In this document: positions 51,138 to 60,681 of the stretch, piece after piece
How the letters are laid out: each line of letters opens with the position of its first letter
Position numbering within the stretch: position 1 is the stretch's first letter
Source: JAHJDS01 sp964569795
GTDB taxonomy: Bacteria > Desulfobacterota > Desulfarculia > Desulfarculales > JAHJDS01
DNA length: 64,000 nt
Assembly: GCA_964569795.1 (NCBI GenBank)
Contig: CAZMVB010000021.1
Coordinates: 1 to 64,000 of the forward strand
Reading direction: 5' to 3'
Translations under genes and position numbers: made by a program
The notes under the pieces: generated by a model
Seen by the model: only the letters and a program-made list of their open reading frames with translations
Database searches by the model: none
Told to the model about the DNA's origin: nothing

Positions 51138-52415
51138 TTATTTCAAGATATCGGTCCGGCGACCCGTCAGGTGGGCCCGGGCCTCGCCCACGACGAACAG
51201 GGAGCCGGTGATCAGGATCAGGTCCTGTTCGGCCGCCAGTCCCCGGGCCAGGTCCACGGCCTGGTCCACCCGCGGGGCGACACGGGTCCGGCCCCGGGGA
51301 GAGGGAAAGGCGGCGGCCAGGGCCCGGGGATCGGCCGCCCGGAAGTAGTCGGGCCGGGTGAAGATCACCTCGTCGGCCAGGGACACCAGCGGGCCCATCA
51401 CCCCGGCCTGATTCTTGTCGGCCATCACCCCGGCGACGACGATCAGCCGCCGGTACTCCATCCCGCCCAGGGCCCGGTGGAGGACCCGGGCCGCGGCCGG
51501 GTTGTGGGCCCCGTCCAGGACGATCAGCGGCCGCCGCTGCCAGATCTCGAGACGGCCCGGCCAAGACACCTGGTTCAGCCCGCCCCTGATCTGGGCCTCG
51601 CCCACGTCCGGGACCGGGATCGCCTCCAGGACGGCCAGGGCCGTGGCCGCGTTTCGATGCTGGTGATCGCCGACCAGATTGGTGCTCAGGCGGGCCAGTC
51701 GCCGGGACAGACCATAGTAGTGGAAGCCCCCGCCCGGGGCGGCCCGAAACCGGACGTCCCGGCCGACCTGGATCAGAGGACTTTTTTTGATCCGGCACGT
51801 CTCCTTGATTATTTGCCTGGCGACCCGGTTTTGGACGGCGGTTACGGTCGGTACGTGCGGCTTGATGATCCCCGCCTTTTCCCGGGCGATGTGGGCGATG
51901 GTCGGCCCCAGGTAGGCGGTGTGCTCCACGGAGACGTTGGTGATGACCGCCGCCCGGGGCCGAACGACGTTGGTGGCGTCCAGCCGCCCGCCCAGACCGG
52001 TCTCCCAGACCACCCAGTCAGGGCCTTGCTCCTGAAAATAGAGCAAGGCCATGGCCGTCACGACCTCGAAAAAGGTCGGCGACTCCCGGTCATCGGTCAC
52101 GGCCCAGACCCGGTCAGCCAGGCGGACCACGTCTTTTTGGGAGATCATCCGGCCATTGATCACAAACCGCTCGCGAAAGGTGACCAGGTGGGGCGAGGTG
52201 TAGAACCCGACCCGATGGCCGGCCTGGCCCAGGATCGCGGCGATCATCGCCCCGACCGAGCCCTTGCCGTTGGTCCCGGCCAGGTGAATGAATTTCTGCC
52301 CCTTCTCGGGGCGGCCCAGGCGGTCCAGGAGCCGGCGGGTCGAGTTCAGCCCCAGCTTGATGCCGAAGAACTGGAGTTGATAGAGGCGGTCGATGGTTTT
52401 TTGATAGGCGGTCAT
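51138..52415 (-). CDS. folC: Folylpolyglutamate/dihydrofolate synthase
   Basis: 425 residues from ATG 52415. Mur-ligase-like ATPase: GTNGKGSVGAMIAAIL P-loop, TSPHLVTFRERF, WETGLGGRLDATN and LDGAHNPAAARVL in order. It adds glutamates to folates. Follows uvrD by 10 bp. Confidence 0.95.
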   Translation of the reverse strand: MTAYQKTIDRLYQLQFFGIKLGLNSTRRLLDRLGRPEKGQKFIHLAGTNGKGSVGAMIAAILGQAGHRVGFYTSPHLVTFRERFVINGRMISQKDVVRLADRVWAVTDDRESPTFFEVVTAMALLYFQEQGPDWVVWETGLGGRLDATNVVRPRAAVITNVSVEHTAYLGPTIAHIAREKAGIIKPHVPTVTAVQNRVARQIIKETCRIKKSPLIQVGRDVRFRAAPGGGFHYYGLSRRLARLSTNLVGDHQHRNAATALAVLEAIPVPDVGEAQIRGGLNQVSWPGRLEIWQRRPLIVLDGAHNPAAARVLHRALGGMEYRRLIVVAGVMADKNQAGVMGPLVSLADEVIFTRPDYFRAADPRALAAAFPSPRGRTRVAPRVDQAVDLARGLAAEQDLILITGSLFVVGEARAHLTGRRTDILK

Positions 52416-52425
52416 CTTCGTTTCT

Positions 52426-54534
52426 CTATTTATCCGGCTCCAGGGCCCCAAAACGAGTGAAGACCGTTTTCAACCCGAACTTGTCGAACTGGACCAGGAC
52501 CTGATCGCCGCCCTTGAAGCCGACGATCCGGCCCGGGCCGTATTCGTCATGAACGACCCGCTGGCCGGTGGCGAATTCGGCGAAGGCCGCCGGTCGGGCC
52601 GGGGTCCGGGCCGGCGGCGACCAGCCCGAAACCTCGGGGCGCGGGGCGTCCACCTGTTCGGCCGGGGCGCCGTCCAGAAACCGGGACGGCCGCCCGATCA
52701 TCCCGCCCGTCCCGCGGACGTAGAACCGGCCGGGATAGAGGATGGTCAGATGGCGCCGGGCCCGGGTGGCGGCCACGTAGAGCAGCCGCCGCTCCTCCTC
52801 GACTTCCTCGGGGTCATGCTCGGCGTAGGGCGACGGAAAGCGTCCCTCGGCCGCCCAGATGATGAACACCGCCTCCCACTCCAGCCCCTTGGCCGAGTGG
52901 ATGGTGGACAGGGTCAGCCGGCCCGTAACCTCGGGCGACGGCTCGCTGACCGGGGGGTCCAGGGCGACCTGGGACACGAACTCGTCCAGCGAGTCCTGGT
53001 CGTGGACCAGGGACACCAGATGCTCCAGGTCCCTCATCCGCTTGGGATAGTCGTCCGGATGAAGCCTCCGCAGCAGGGGTTCGTAATACTCGTAGGCCTT
53101 TTCGGCCACCTCCAGAGGGCTGAGTCCCGGGGCGGCCATCTCGCCCAAAACCTGCTGCAGTTCGCGGATTCCCTTGAGCTTGTCCCCCAGGGGGGCCGTG
53201 CCCAGGGCCTGGAGATACCCCGATTCCGGGCCGTGACGGGCCAGGTGCTGGATGATCCGCTGGCTCCGGCCCGGACCGACGCCCTCGATCAGGCGCAGGA
53301 TCCGCTGCCATGAATAAAAGTCTCGAGGATTGACCGTGACCCGCAGATGGCTCAGCAGGTCCTTGACGTGGGCCAGCTCCAGAAACTTGAACCCGCCGAC
53401 CTTGACATAGGGCATCCCGGCCGCGCCGAGTTCGACCTCCAGGTCAAAGGAGTGAAACGAGGCCCGCATCAGCACCGCGATATTCTCCGGGGCCAGGCCC
53501 CGGGCGATCAGGTCATTTATTTGACCTATCACCAGCCGGGATTGATGTTTTTCATCCGTGCTTCGGATCAATCGAGGCCGGGGGCCCTCCCGGTTTTCGG
53601 TGAACAGGCACTTGGTGTAGCTCTCGGCGGCCCCGGCGATGATGTGGTTGGTCAGATCCAGGATGGGCTGGGTCGAGCGGTAGTTCTGCTCGATCTTGAT
53701 CAGCCTGGCCCCGGGAAAGAGCTCGGGGAACTCGATGATGTTTTTGAAGCGGGCCCCGCGGAACGAGTAGATCGACTGGGAGTCGTCGCCCACGACCATG
53801 ACGTTGTCGTGGTTTCTGGCCAACAGCCGGACAATGGCCGCCTGGAGATGATTGGTGTCCTGGTACTCATCGACCATCAGGTAGTCGTACTGGGCGGCCA
53901 CGCGCTCGGCGACCTCGGGCTGATCCGACAGGAGCCGCCAGAGGTTGACCAGCAGGTCGTCGAAGTCCATCAGGCCCATGTCCCGCTTGTAGGCGTCGTA
54001 TTTCAGGGCGATGGACTCCAGGTCGGTCTGGTGCTCGATCAGGTGGGGGTAATAGCGGTCCAGGGCGCCGCTCACGTCCAGGCCGACGTTGACCGTCTTG
54101 GACAGGACGTTGGCCAGGGTGGCCTTTTTGGGCAGCCGCGAGCCCTTGCCGCCGACCTCGTCCCGGAGCTGCTTGAGAATGGACTCGGCGTCCTCGCGGT
54201 CGATGACGGTGTAATTCTCCGGATAGCCCAGGCGGGGGGCGTAGCGGCGCAGGATGCGGTGGGCCACGGCGTGAAAGGTCCCGCCCGGGACGAGGCGGCA
54301 GCGCGGATCGCCGACCTGGGCCGCCCGGTCGAGCATCTCGGCCGCGGCCCGGCGGGTGAAGGTCAAGAGCAGTATCCGCCGCGGCATGACCCCGGTCTCG
54401 ACCAGGCGGGCGACGCGGAAGACCAGGGTCCGGGTCTTGCCGCTGCCCGCCCCGGCGATGACCAGGACCGGGCCGCGCTCGGTCATGGCCGCCTCGTACT
54501 GGGCCGGGTTGAGCTGGGACTGATAGTCGATCAC
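52426..54534 (-). CDS. uvrD: UvrD/PcrA-family DNA helicase
   Basis: 702 residues from GTG 54534. Superfamily-1 motifs: Walker A AGAGSGKT, LTFTRRAAAEML, Walker B VDEYQDTN, GDDSQSIY, TIHSAKGLEW and VAATRARR. C-terminal ~60 residues form the tudor-like RNAP-contact region (GQRVVHDEYGPGRIVGF). Coupled to the next gene by ATGA. Confidence 0.95.
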   Translation of the reverse strand: MIDYQSQLNPAQYEAAMTERGPVLVIAGAGSGKTRTLVFRVARLVETGVMPRRILLLTFTRRAAAEMLDRAAQVGDPRCRLVPGGTFHAVAHRILRRYAPRLGYPENYTVIDREDAESILKQLRDEVGGKGSRLPKKATLANVLSKTVNVGLDVSGALDRYYPHLIEHQTDLESIALKYDAYKRDMGLMDFDDLLVNLWRLLSDQPEVAERVAAQYDYLMVDEYQDTNHLQAAIVRLLARNHDNVMVVGDDSQSIYSFRGARFKNIIEFPELFPGARLIKIEQNYRSTQPILDLTNHIIAGAAESYTKCLFTENREGPRPRLIRSTDEKHQSRLVIGQINDLIARGLAPENIAVLMRASFHSFDLEVELGAAGMPYVKVGGFKFLELAHVKDLLSHLRVTVNPRDFYSWQRILRLIEGVGPGRSQRIIQHLARHGPESGYLQALGTAPLGDKLKGIRELQQVLGEMAAPGLSPLEVAEKAYEYYEPLLRRLHPDDYPKRMRDLEHLVSLVHDQDSLDEFVSQVALDPPVSEPSPEVTGRLTLSTIHSAKGLEWEAVFIIWAAEGRFPSPYAEHDPEEVEEERRLLYVAATRARRHLTILYPGRFYVRGTGGMIGRPSRFLDGAPAEQVDAPRPEVSGWSPPARTPARPAAFAEFATGQRVVHDEYGPGRIVGFKGGDQVLVQFDKFGLKTVFTRFGALEPDK

Positions 54535-56051
54535 GAGTAAAAGGCGGTGATGGCCGCCACCAGGCCGCTGATGGTGTGCTCGGCGGCCTCGACGTGGATT
54601 GTCAGCCCCAAATCGCGGGCGGTCTGGGCGGTGATGGGACCGATGGCGGCCACGGTCACGTTTTCGAGCAGGCTGAGGAAATCGTCACCCAGCATCTTCT
54701 GGAGATTGGTGACCGTCGAGGAGCTGGTGAAGGTCACCAGATCGACGCCTTGCTCAAAGGCCAGGGCGGCCGAATCGTCCGCCGGCGGCACGGTCTGATA
54801 GGCGGGGACCACCTCGACCGTCGCCCCCTGGCGGCGCAGTTCGTCGGGCAGGATTTCCCGGGCCTTTGCCGCCCGGGGCAGCAGGACCTTCTTACCCGCC
54901 AAGTCGCGATCGGCCAGGGCGGCGATCAGGCCCTCGGCCACGAATTTTTCGGGAATGACGTCTGCTTTCAGGCCGCGTTCGGCCAGGGCCTGGGCCGTGG
55001 CCGGGCCGATGGCGGCCAGGGTCAGCCCGGCCAGGGCCCGGGCGTCCCGGCCGGCGAGCGTCAGCCGCTCCCAGAATTTATCGACCCCGTTGGGGCTGGT
55101 GAAGACCAGGTAATCGTAGTCGGCCAGTCGTTGTATGGCCCCATCGAGCGGCCCCCAGTCCTCGGGGGGAGCAATTTCGATGGTCGGCGTCTCGATGACC
55201 TCGGCCCCCAGATCGCGCAGGGCCCCTGACAAAATGCTGGCCTGGGTCCGGGTCCGGGTCACGGCCACCCGCCGTCCGAACAGGGGCTTGCGCTCGTACC
55301 AATCCAGATCGTCGCGCAGGGACACCCCGGTGCCGACCACGATCACGGCCGGCGGCTTCAGCCCGGCGGCTTCGATTTTTTCGGCGATATCGGCCAGGGT
55401 CCCGGTGAGGGTCTGCTGCCGGGGGGTGGTCCCCTGGCGGATGACGGCCACGGGCGTGTTCGGGTCCCGGCCGTGCTCGATCAGCCGGGCCGCAATCCGG
55501 GGCAGATTACCCACGCCCATGAAGAAACAGAGCGTCTGTTTGTCCCAGGCCAGGGCCGACCAGTCCAGGTCGGTGCGGTCCTTGGTCGGGTCTTCGTGTC
55601 CGGTAATGAAGGTCACGGCCACGTTGTGGTCCCGGTGGGTGACCGGGATGCCGGCGTAGGCCGGCACGGCCACCCCGGCGGTCACCCCGCAGACGACCTC
55701 GAAGGGCACGCCGGCCGCGGCCAAGGACAGGGCCTCCTCGCCGCCCCGGCCGAACACGAACGGATCCCCGCCCTTGAGCCGGACCACGTCCTTTCCCGAC
55801 CGGGCCAGCTTGACCAGCAGGTCGTTGATCTGTTCCTGGGGCAGGGTGTGTTTCCCGGCCTGCTTGCCCACGTAGATTTTCTCGGCCGCGGGCCGGCACA
55901 GGGACAGGTGGGCCGGATTGGCCAGGTAATCATAGACCACGGCGTCGGCCCGGCCCAGGAGTTCGGCCGCCCGGAGGGTGATCAGCCCGGGATCACCCGG
56001 ACCGGCCCCGACCAGAAAGACCGTTCCCGTGCGCGAATCCTCCCTGACCAC
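54531..56051 (-). CDS. cobA-hemD: Fused uroporphyrinogen-III methyltransferase / uroporphyrinogen-III synthase
   Basis: 506 residues from GTG 56051. Residues ~10-245 are CobA (SAM motif VGAGPGDPGLITLRAAELL, GGDPFVFGRGGEE, PAYAGIPVTHRD). Residues ~255-506 are HemD (RVAVTRTRTQAS, TSPNGVDKFWERL, AAIGPATAQAL). The fusion makes uroporphyrinogen III and converts it to precorrin-2/sirohydrochlorin, feeding haem, sirohaem and cobamide, which HgcA needs. Lies 3 bp after hemC. Confidence 0.95.
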   Translation of the reverse strand: MVREDSRTGTVFLVGAGPGDPGLITLRAAELLGRADAVVYDYLANPAHLSLCRPAAEKIYVGKQAGKHTLPQEQINDLLVKLARSGKDVVRLKGGDPFVFGRGGEEALSLAAAGVPFEVVCGVTAGVAVPAYAGIPVTHRDHNVAVTFITGHEDPTKDRTDLDWSALAWDKQTLCFFMGVGNLPRIAARLIEHGRDPNTPVAVIRQGTTPRQQTLTGTLADIAEKIEAAGLKPPAVIVVGTGVSLRDDLDWYERKPLFGRRVAVTRTRTQASILSGALRDLGAEVIETPTIEIAPPEDWGPLDGAIQRLADYDYLVFTSPNGVDKFWERLTLAGRDARALAGLTLAAIGPATAQALAERGLKADVIPEKFVAEGLIAALADRDLAGKKVLLPRAAKAREILPDELRRQGATVEVVPAYQTVPPADDSAALAFEQGVDLVTFTSSSTVTNLQKMLGDDFLSLLENVTVAAIGPITAQTARDLGLTIHVEAAEHTISGLVAAITAFYS

Positions 56052-56054
56052 GGC

Positions 56055-56981
56055 TCACTCCCCTCGGCCGTAGATGGCCTCTAAAATCTCGGCCCCGCCG
56101 CGGGCCAACAGGTCCTCGGCCAGGGTTTTTCCCAAGGCCTCGGCCTTATCGGCCGGGCCCGACCTCCGGCCGCGGAGGTAAGGCTCCCCTTCGAGGCCGG
56201 CGATCAGACCATCGACTTCGACCCGCCCTCCCTCGAGCCGGGCCAGGCAGGCCAGGGGCACCTGGCAGCCCCCTTCGAGGCGGGACAAGAAGGCCCGCTC
56301 GGCGGCCACGGCCGTCCGGGTGCCGGGATCGTCCAGGACCCGGACCAGATCATTGGTCCGGTCGTCGTCGATCCGGGTCTCGATCGCCAGGGCGCCCTGC
56401 CCCACCGCGGGCAGGAAGTCGTCCGGTTCGAGCCAGGCCGTGATCCGATGGGCCAGGTCCTGCCGGATGATCCCGGCCGCGGCCAGGACCACCGCGTCCA
56501 GGTCCTGTTCCTCCAATTTTCGCAAACGGGTTTCCAGGTTGCCCCGGAGTCCGATGATCGCCAGATCAGGCCGGTGGTGCAAGAGCTGGGCCGCCCGCCT
56601 CAGACTGCTCGTTCCCACCCGGGCGCCCGGCGGGAGGTCGGCCAGGCCTGCCGCCCCGCGGCAGACCAGGACGTCGCGATAGTCTTCGCGGGCGGGCACG
56701 GCCGTGATCGTCAGCCCGGCCGGCAACTCGGCCGGGACGTCCTTGAGGCTGTGCACGGCCAAATCGGCCCGGCCCGTAAGGAGTCCCTCCTCGATCTCCT
56801 TGACGAACAAGCCCTTGCCGCCCACCCGGGCCAGGGGCGCATCCAGGATCCGGTCCCCCTTGGTCGTTACCGTCAGGAAATCCACGGACAGTCCGGGGTG
56901 ATTTTCGGCCAGCCACCCGGCGACCAGTCGGGCCTGGGTCAGGGCCAGGGGGCTCTTCCGGGTGCCGATGGTCAGGTTCAT
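56055..56981 (-). CDS. hemC: Hydroxymethylbilane synthase
   Basis: 308 residues. GTRKSPLALTQA, HSLKDVPAELP and the dipyrromethane-binding Cys in RLEGGCQVPLACLA are present. It makes the linear tetrapyrrole for HemD in the next gene. Confidence 0.96.
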   Translation of the reverse strand: MNLTIGTRKSPLALTQARLVAGWLAENHPGLSVDFLTVTTKGDRILDAPLARVGGKGLFVKEIEEGLLTGRADLAVHSLKDVPAELPAGLTITAVPAREDYRDVLVCRGAAGLADLPPGARVGTSSLRRAAQLLHHRPDLAIIGLRGNLETRLRKLEEQDLDAVVLAAAGIIRQDLAHRITAWLEPDDFLPAVGQGALAIETRIDDDRTNDLVRVLDDPGTRTAVAAERAFLSRLEGGCQVPLACLARLEGGRVEVDGLIAGLEGEPYLRGRRSGPADKAEALGKTLAEDLLARGGAEILEAIYGRGE

Positions 56982-57012
56982 GGATTAGGGCCGGCCAGGG
57001 AGCGAGGATCGA

Positions 57013-57225
57013 TCAGTGGCAGCCGGCGCAGGTCGAGGCCGAACAACTGGTGCAGCCCGAGTGCGCGGACACCATCTTGCCGTCGCTCTTGTGGGCGAAC
57101 CCGCTCATCAATTTCTTGACCCGGCCCGAACCGCAGACCGGACACTCGATCTTATCATCGGTCCGCATGACCAGGGTCTCGAACTCGTGGTCGCATTTGC
57201 GGCAGCTATATTCGTAAATGGGCAT
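57013..57225 (-). CDS. FmdB-type zinc-ribbon protein with Cys-rich tail
   Basis: 70 residues from ATG 57225 (MPIYEYSCRKCDHEFE) with GGAGG upstream. The FmdB zinc ribbon CRKC...CPVC is at residues ~8-34, then a second Cys-rich tail CTSCSASTCAGCH with five more Cys and a His that may bind another metal. Role unknown; regulatory function was proposed for the family. Confidence 0.88.
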   Translation of the reverse strand: MPIYEYSCRKCDHEFETLVMRTDDKIECPVCGSGRVKKLMSGFAHKSDGKMVSAHSGCTSCSASTCAGCH

Positions 57226-57257
57226 AATCGCCTCCAAGGGTTCTATTTAAAAAATAA

Positions 57258-58211
57258 TCACCGACTTCCCCCTTGTCCAGTCAAGGCCTCGCACACGGCG
57301 GCCATGAGCAGGGGGAAGTTGATCTCATGGTGCCCGATCAGGTTGATGCCCCGCCCGGCGACCATGGTCGGCCGTCGAACGACGTTGGTCAGGGGGCGGT
57401 AATGCCCGATCATGTCCAGGTTGACGGTGGTGAAGTCATAGACCCGGTGTCCCAGGTTCCGGACCAGGGTCAGGGCCTTGAGAAAGACCTCGGGCAGGAT
57501 CACGGCCGAGCCCAGATTGAGATAGACGCCGCCTTCCAGCTCGGCCACCTCGGCGCAGAACCTCCGAAAGTCCAGGTGGGAGGCCCGGCCGGTGGCCGCC
57601 GGGTCGCACGAGGGGTGGAGGTGAATGATATCGGTGCCCAGGGCGACGTGGACGCTGGCGGTCAGGTCCAGGTCGGCGGCCGTGGCCAGGAGACTGTCCG
57701 CCAGGCCGTCCGGCGCGGCGGCGATCAGGGCCGCGCCCACGGCCCGGCCCAGCCCCTGATCGGGTGCGGCGGCAATGGCCTCGTTGATGAACCGGGCGGT
57801 GTCGGTGCTCATGCCGAACGAGCCGTCGGCCAGGGCCTTATCCACGTCCTCGGAGGTGTGTCCGGCCAGGGCCATTTCCACGTCGTGGATCACCCCGGCG
57901 CCGTTCAGGGCCAGGGCGGTGATCACGCCCCGCCGCAGCAGGTCGCAGATGAGCGGCCCCAGGCCGACCTTGATCGGATGGGCCCCCATGCCCAGGATGA
58001 CCGGCCGCTGGTCGTTGATCGCGGCGGCGATGCGCCGGGCGGCGTCCAGCAGGTCGTCGGCCGCCAGGACCCGGGGCAGTCCCCCCAGAAAATCGGCCAG
58101 GGTCAGGCCGGCCCGGACCGGGCGGCCGAGCATGTCCCGGTCCACCTTGCTCGGCCGGGCGCCCAGCTCGACCGTGCGCAGGCCCTCCAGATCGATCGGC
58201 GGGCGGGCCAC
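57258..58211 (-). CDS. Deoxyhypusine-synthase-like protein, unknown function
   Basis: 317 residues from GTG 58211, two bases after the gmhA stop. Segments LGMGAHPIKVGLGPLICDLL and ALALNGAGVIHDVEMAL look like the NAD-binding fold of deoxyhypusine synthase, but the lysine-containing active-site segment of true DHS is not evident. Such proteins stand next to gmhA in some Desulfobacterota from memory. Coupling to gmhA suggests an envelope-sugar or nucleotide role. Confidence 0.6.
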   Translation of the reverse strand: MARPPIDLEGLRTVELGARPSKVDRDMLGRPVRAGLTLADFLGGLPRVLAADDLLDAARRIAAAINDQRPVILGMGAHPIKVGLGPLICDLLRRGVITALALNGAGVIHDVEMALAGHTSEDVDKALADGSFGMSTDTARFINEAIAAAPDQGLGRAVGAALIAAAPDGLADSLLATAADLDLTASVHVALGTDIIHLHPSCDPAATGRASHLDFRRFCAEVAELEGGVYLNLGSAVILPEVFLKALTLVRNLGHRVYDFTTVNLDMIGHYRPLTNVVRRPTMVAGRGINLIGHHEINFPLLMAAVCEALTGQGGSR

Positions 58212-58213
58212 GG

Positions 58214-58801
58214 TCAGACCCCCCGGCCGACGTGGGTGAACAGCCGGGCCTCGACCAGTTCGCACAGCACGTGCTCGACGATCAGGTGAACCTCCTGAAT
58301 CCGGGGAGTGTCGTCCGCGTCCACGGTGATGACCACCTCGGCCTGGGCCGCGGCCTCCTGTCCCGCCTGGCCGACCAGGGCGATGGTCCGCAACTCGAGG
58401 TTGCGGGCCTCGGCCAGGGCCCGGACCACGTTGGGCGAGCGGCCCGAGGTCGAAATGCCCAGGGCGACGTCACCCTTCTGGCCCAAGGCCCGGATCTGTT
58501 TGGCGAACACGTCGTGGAAGGAGTAATCATTGCTGATGCTGGTCAGGACCGAGGTGTCGGTGGTCAGGGCCAGGGCCGGCAAGGGGGGGCGCTCCAGCAG
58601 GTAGCGGTTCACGAACTCGGCCGCCAGGTGCTGGGCGTCGGCCGCCGAGCCGCCGTTGCCGAAGACGAGGAGCTTGCCTCCCTGGGACAGGGACGAGGAG
58701 ATAACCTCGGCCGCGGCCACGACGTTGTCCAGGCCGGTGTTCATGAAACTCCGGACCGCGACCAGGCCGGCCTCGAAACTCTTGCGCGCCAAGTCATGCA
58801 T
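58214..58801 (-). CDS. gmhA: Sedoheptulose-7-phosphate isomerase (SIS domain)
   Basis: 195 residues; FGNGGSAADAQHLAAEFVNRY, ISNDYSFHDVF and GISTSGRSPNVVRAL are GmhA motifs. It makes heptose for the LPS inner core, agreeing with LptD. The 303-bp gap between it and HU shows no gene, only control sequences. Confidence 0.94.
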   Translation of the reverse strand: MHDLARKSFEAGLVAVRSFMNTGLDNVVAAAEVISSSLSQGGKLLVFGNGGSAADAQHLAAEFVNRYLLERPPLPALALTTDTSVLTSISNDYSFHDVFAKQIRALGQKGDVALGISTSGRSPNVVRALAEARNLELRTIALVGQAGQEAAAQAEVVITVDADDTPRIQEVHLIVEHVLCELVEARLFTHVGRGV

Positions 58802-59104
58802 GGTTGTCCCTCGTGGAGTCCTACCCGGCAGGAACGAAAAATGCTAACCCGATTTGGGCGTTGGTGTCAAACTCGGTCCCAGGGGGCCGGTTGGAAAAAA
58901 GTTTTGTTTCCCGCGGGAGACCTGCACTTTTTTGTTGAAACCCAGTTTGGCGCTGTGTTAAAGAGGAACAGTGGTTATAGTTGTTGAGCAGGCGTGAAAG
59001 GGTTTCCCGGCAAATCGCGGTCAGACTTCGAGCGGCGGCGGTTCCGGGAAAATAATGGGCGGCCCGCAAGGGCCTAACAGGACACTAGGCGAGGGGGAGA
59101 GAGA

Positions 59105-59374
59105 ATGACCAAAGCTGAACTGATCGAGATCATGGCCAAGGAATCCAAGTTGAAAAAGGCCGAGGCCGAGCGGGCGCTTAGCTCGTTTCTGAACACGGTC
59201 ACCAAGACCCTCAAGAAGGGCGACAAGGTCACCTTGACCGGCTTCGGCACCTTCTCGGTGGCCAAGCGCAAGGCCCGTAAAGGCCGCAATCCCCAGACCG
59301 GCGAAGAAATCAAGATCAAGGCTTCCAAGGTAGTCAAGTTCAAGGCGGGTCAGACCCTCAAGGACAAGATCTGA
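59105..59374 (+). CDS. HU/IHF-family DNA-binding protein
   Basis: 89 residues; GGGGGAG precedes the ATG. MTKAELIEIMA, GFGTFSVAKRKARKGRNPQTGEE-type arm and KFKAGQTLKDK are HU features, with the DNA-bending proline in RNPQTG. Homodimer compacts DNA. Confidence 0.95.
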   Translation: MTKAELIEIMAKESKLKKAEAERALSSFLNTVTKTLKKGDKVTLTGFGTFSVAKRKARKGRNPQTGEEIKIKASKVVKFKAGQTLKDKI

Positions 59375-59387
59375 CCCGGGTCATTAC

Positions 59388-59457
59388 AGTCGGTCGCGGC
59401 TCGAAACGGTATTAACCGGTTTCCTGCTTCTACTAGCCCTCCTCGCATCGACCGACT
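59388..59457. repeat. Long-range inverted repeat after HU
   Basis: AGTCGGTCG (59388-59396) and CGACCGACT (59449-59457), with an inner imperfect AAACGG/CCGGTTT stem near 59404-59422. It separates HU (+) from the MEMO-like gene (-) and may form a shared 3' structure; no T-run. Confidence 0.5.
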
Positions 59458-59463
59458 CGACAA

Positions 59464-60681
59464 CTAAAAGACCAGACCGGCGAAGCTCACCGAGCCTTGG
59501 CCGGCCTGGTCTTTCCATTGTTGGTAGTCCACCACCCGCCCCGGCCCGGCGCCGCTCAGGTGCAGCAGCCACCAGATCGGGGCCAGACCGCAGATGCGCC
59601 GCCGATCCCCCTCACCGGCCACCAGGCTGAAGAACTGAGCGGCGTCCCCGGCCTCGGCCGCCGCCAGGAGGGTCTGGTCGGCCCGCTCCGAGGCCACGGT
59701 CGCGGTCAGGTCCACCGCCTCGGCGTCCCCGAACATGGGCCCGATGTGGGCCAGGTCGGCCCCGGCGATGATGATCGTCCGGCCCGCATCATTCATGATC
59801 TCGCCCAGGGCCCGGGACCAGGTCTTGACCTCGGGGTTGTCTTCCGGGGTTTGCCCGGCGGCGATCAGCGGCGAGAAGGTCCCGCACAGCAGCGGCAGGA
59901 TCGTCACCTCACCCACCAGGCGCTGCAAAAACAGGAGCTGAAAGATCAGCGAGTGCTCGACGCGGTGGATTATTTCGTCCGAGGCGCCGTCCGGGCCGGC
60001 CAGGTCCATCAATCGCCGGGCCGCCGGGGCGTGGGTCTTGACCCGTCCCAGGGGCGTCTGGAAGTCCTTGGCCGTGGGCACCATCAGGCCCCGGGTCGGC
60101 TGGTGGGAGGTCCCCAGCACCAGATACAGGGCATCGGCCGGGGCCCCGGCCAGCCGCCCATAGATTGACCCATAGACCCGGCGGCCCCGCGTCAGGTCGA
60201 TGTGCGGGGCGATCAGGGCCTTGATCTGCTGCCCCGAGGGACCGGCGGCCTCCAGCCCGGCGGCCAGGCAGTCGTCCAGCCAGGCCCCCAGGGCCTCCCC
60301 CTCGGGCAGGTCCCCGACCCCGGCCGGAGTGACCGACACCACCTCGGACCGGGCGAACTCCTCGCCGATCCGGCGCTGGTGGGCCTCGAACCGCTCGTTT
60401 TCGAGAAAGAGGTTCTGATCCAGCTCGGCCTCGATCTTCCGGATGTGCTCGATATAGATCAACTCCCCGTAACGGCGCATGTACATCTCCTGGATGTCAC
60501 GTCCGGTGTTCCGGCCGTCCATGAGGGAGATGATGAAGAAGATTTTTTCCGGGACGATGACCGTGCTCTCGCTCAACCGCGACGGATCGCGCAGCAGAAA
60601 GCCCGTCCGGCCCTGGGACCGGACCGGAATGACCTCCAGGGCCCGCACGCGGGGGCAGGAGGTATTGGTCAAGATACCCAT
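59464..60681 (-). CDS. MEMO/AmmeMemoRadiSam-B-family protein
   Basis: 405 residues from ATG 60681; start uncertain, as it lies in repeat unit 1 with only a weak ribosome-binding site. The N-terminal ~115 residues hold a PqqD-like or winged-helix lead (IIPEKIFFIISLMDGRNTGRDIQEMY). The rest is the MEMO dioxygenase-like fold (LIAPHIDLTRGRRVYGSIYGRL, EVTILPLLCG, IIIAGADLAHIGPMFGD). Known relatives form a radical-SAM/AMMECR1 system; those partners are not in this window. Confidence 0.82.
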   Translation of the reverse strand: MGILTNTSCPRVRALEVIPVRSQGRTGFLLRDPSRLSESTVIVPEKIFFIISLMDGRNTGRDIQEMYMRRYGELIYIEHIRKIEAELDQNLFLENERFEAHQRRIGEEFARSEVVSVTPAGVGDLPEGEALGAWLDDCLAAGLEAAGPSGQQIKALIAPHIDLTRGRRVYGSIYGRLAGAPADALYLVLGTSHQPTRGLMVPTAKDFQTPLGRVKTHAPAARRLMDLAGPDGASDEIIHRVEHSLIFQLLFLQRLVGEVTILPLLCGTFSPLIAAGQTPEDNPEVKTWSRALGEIMNDAGRTIIIAGADLAHIGPMFGDAEAVDLTATVASERADQTLLAAAEAGDAAQFFSLVAGEGDRRRICGLAPIWWLLHLSGAGPGRVVDYQQWKDQAGQGSVSFAGLVF

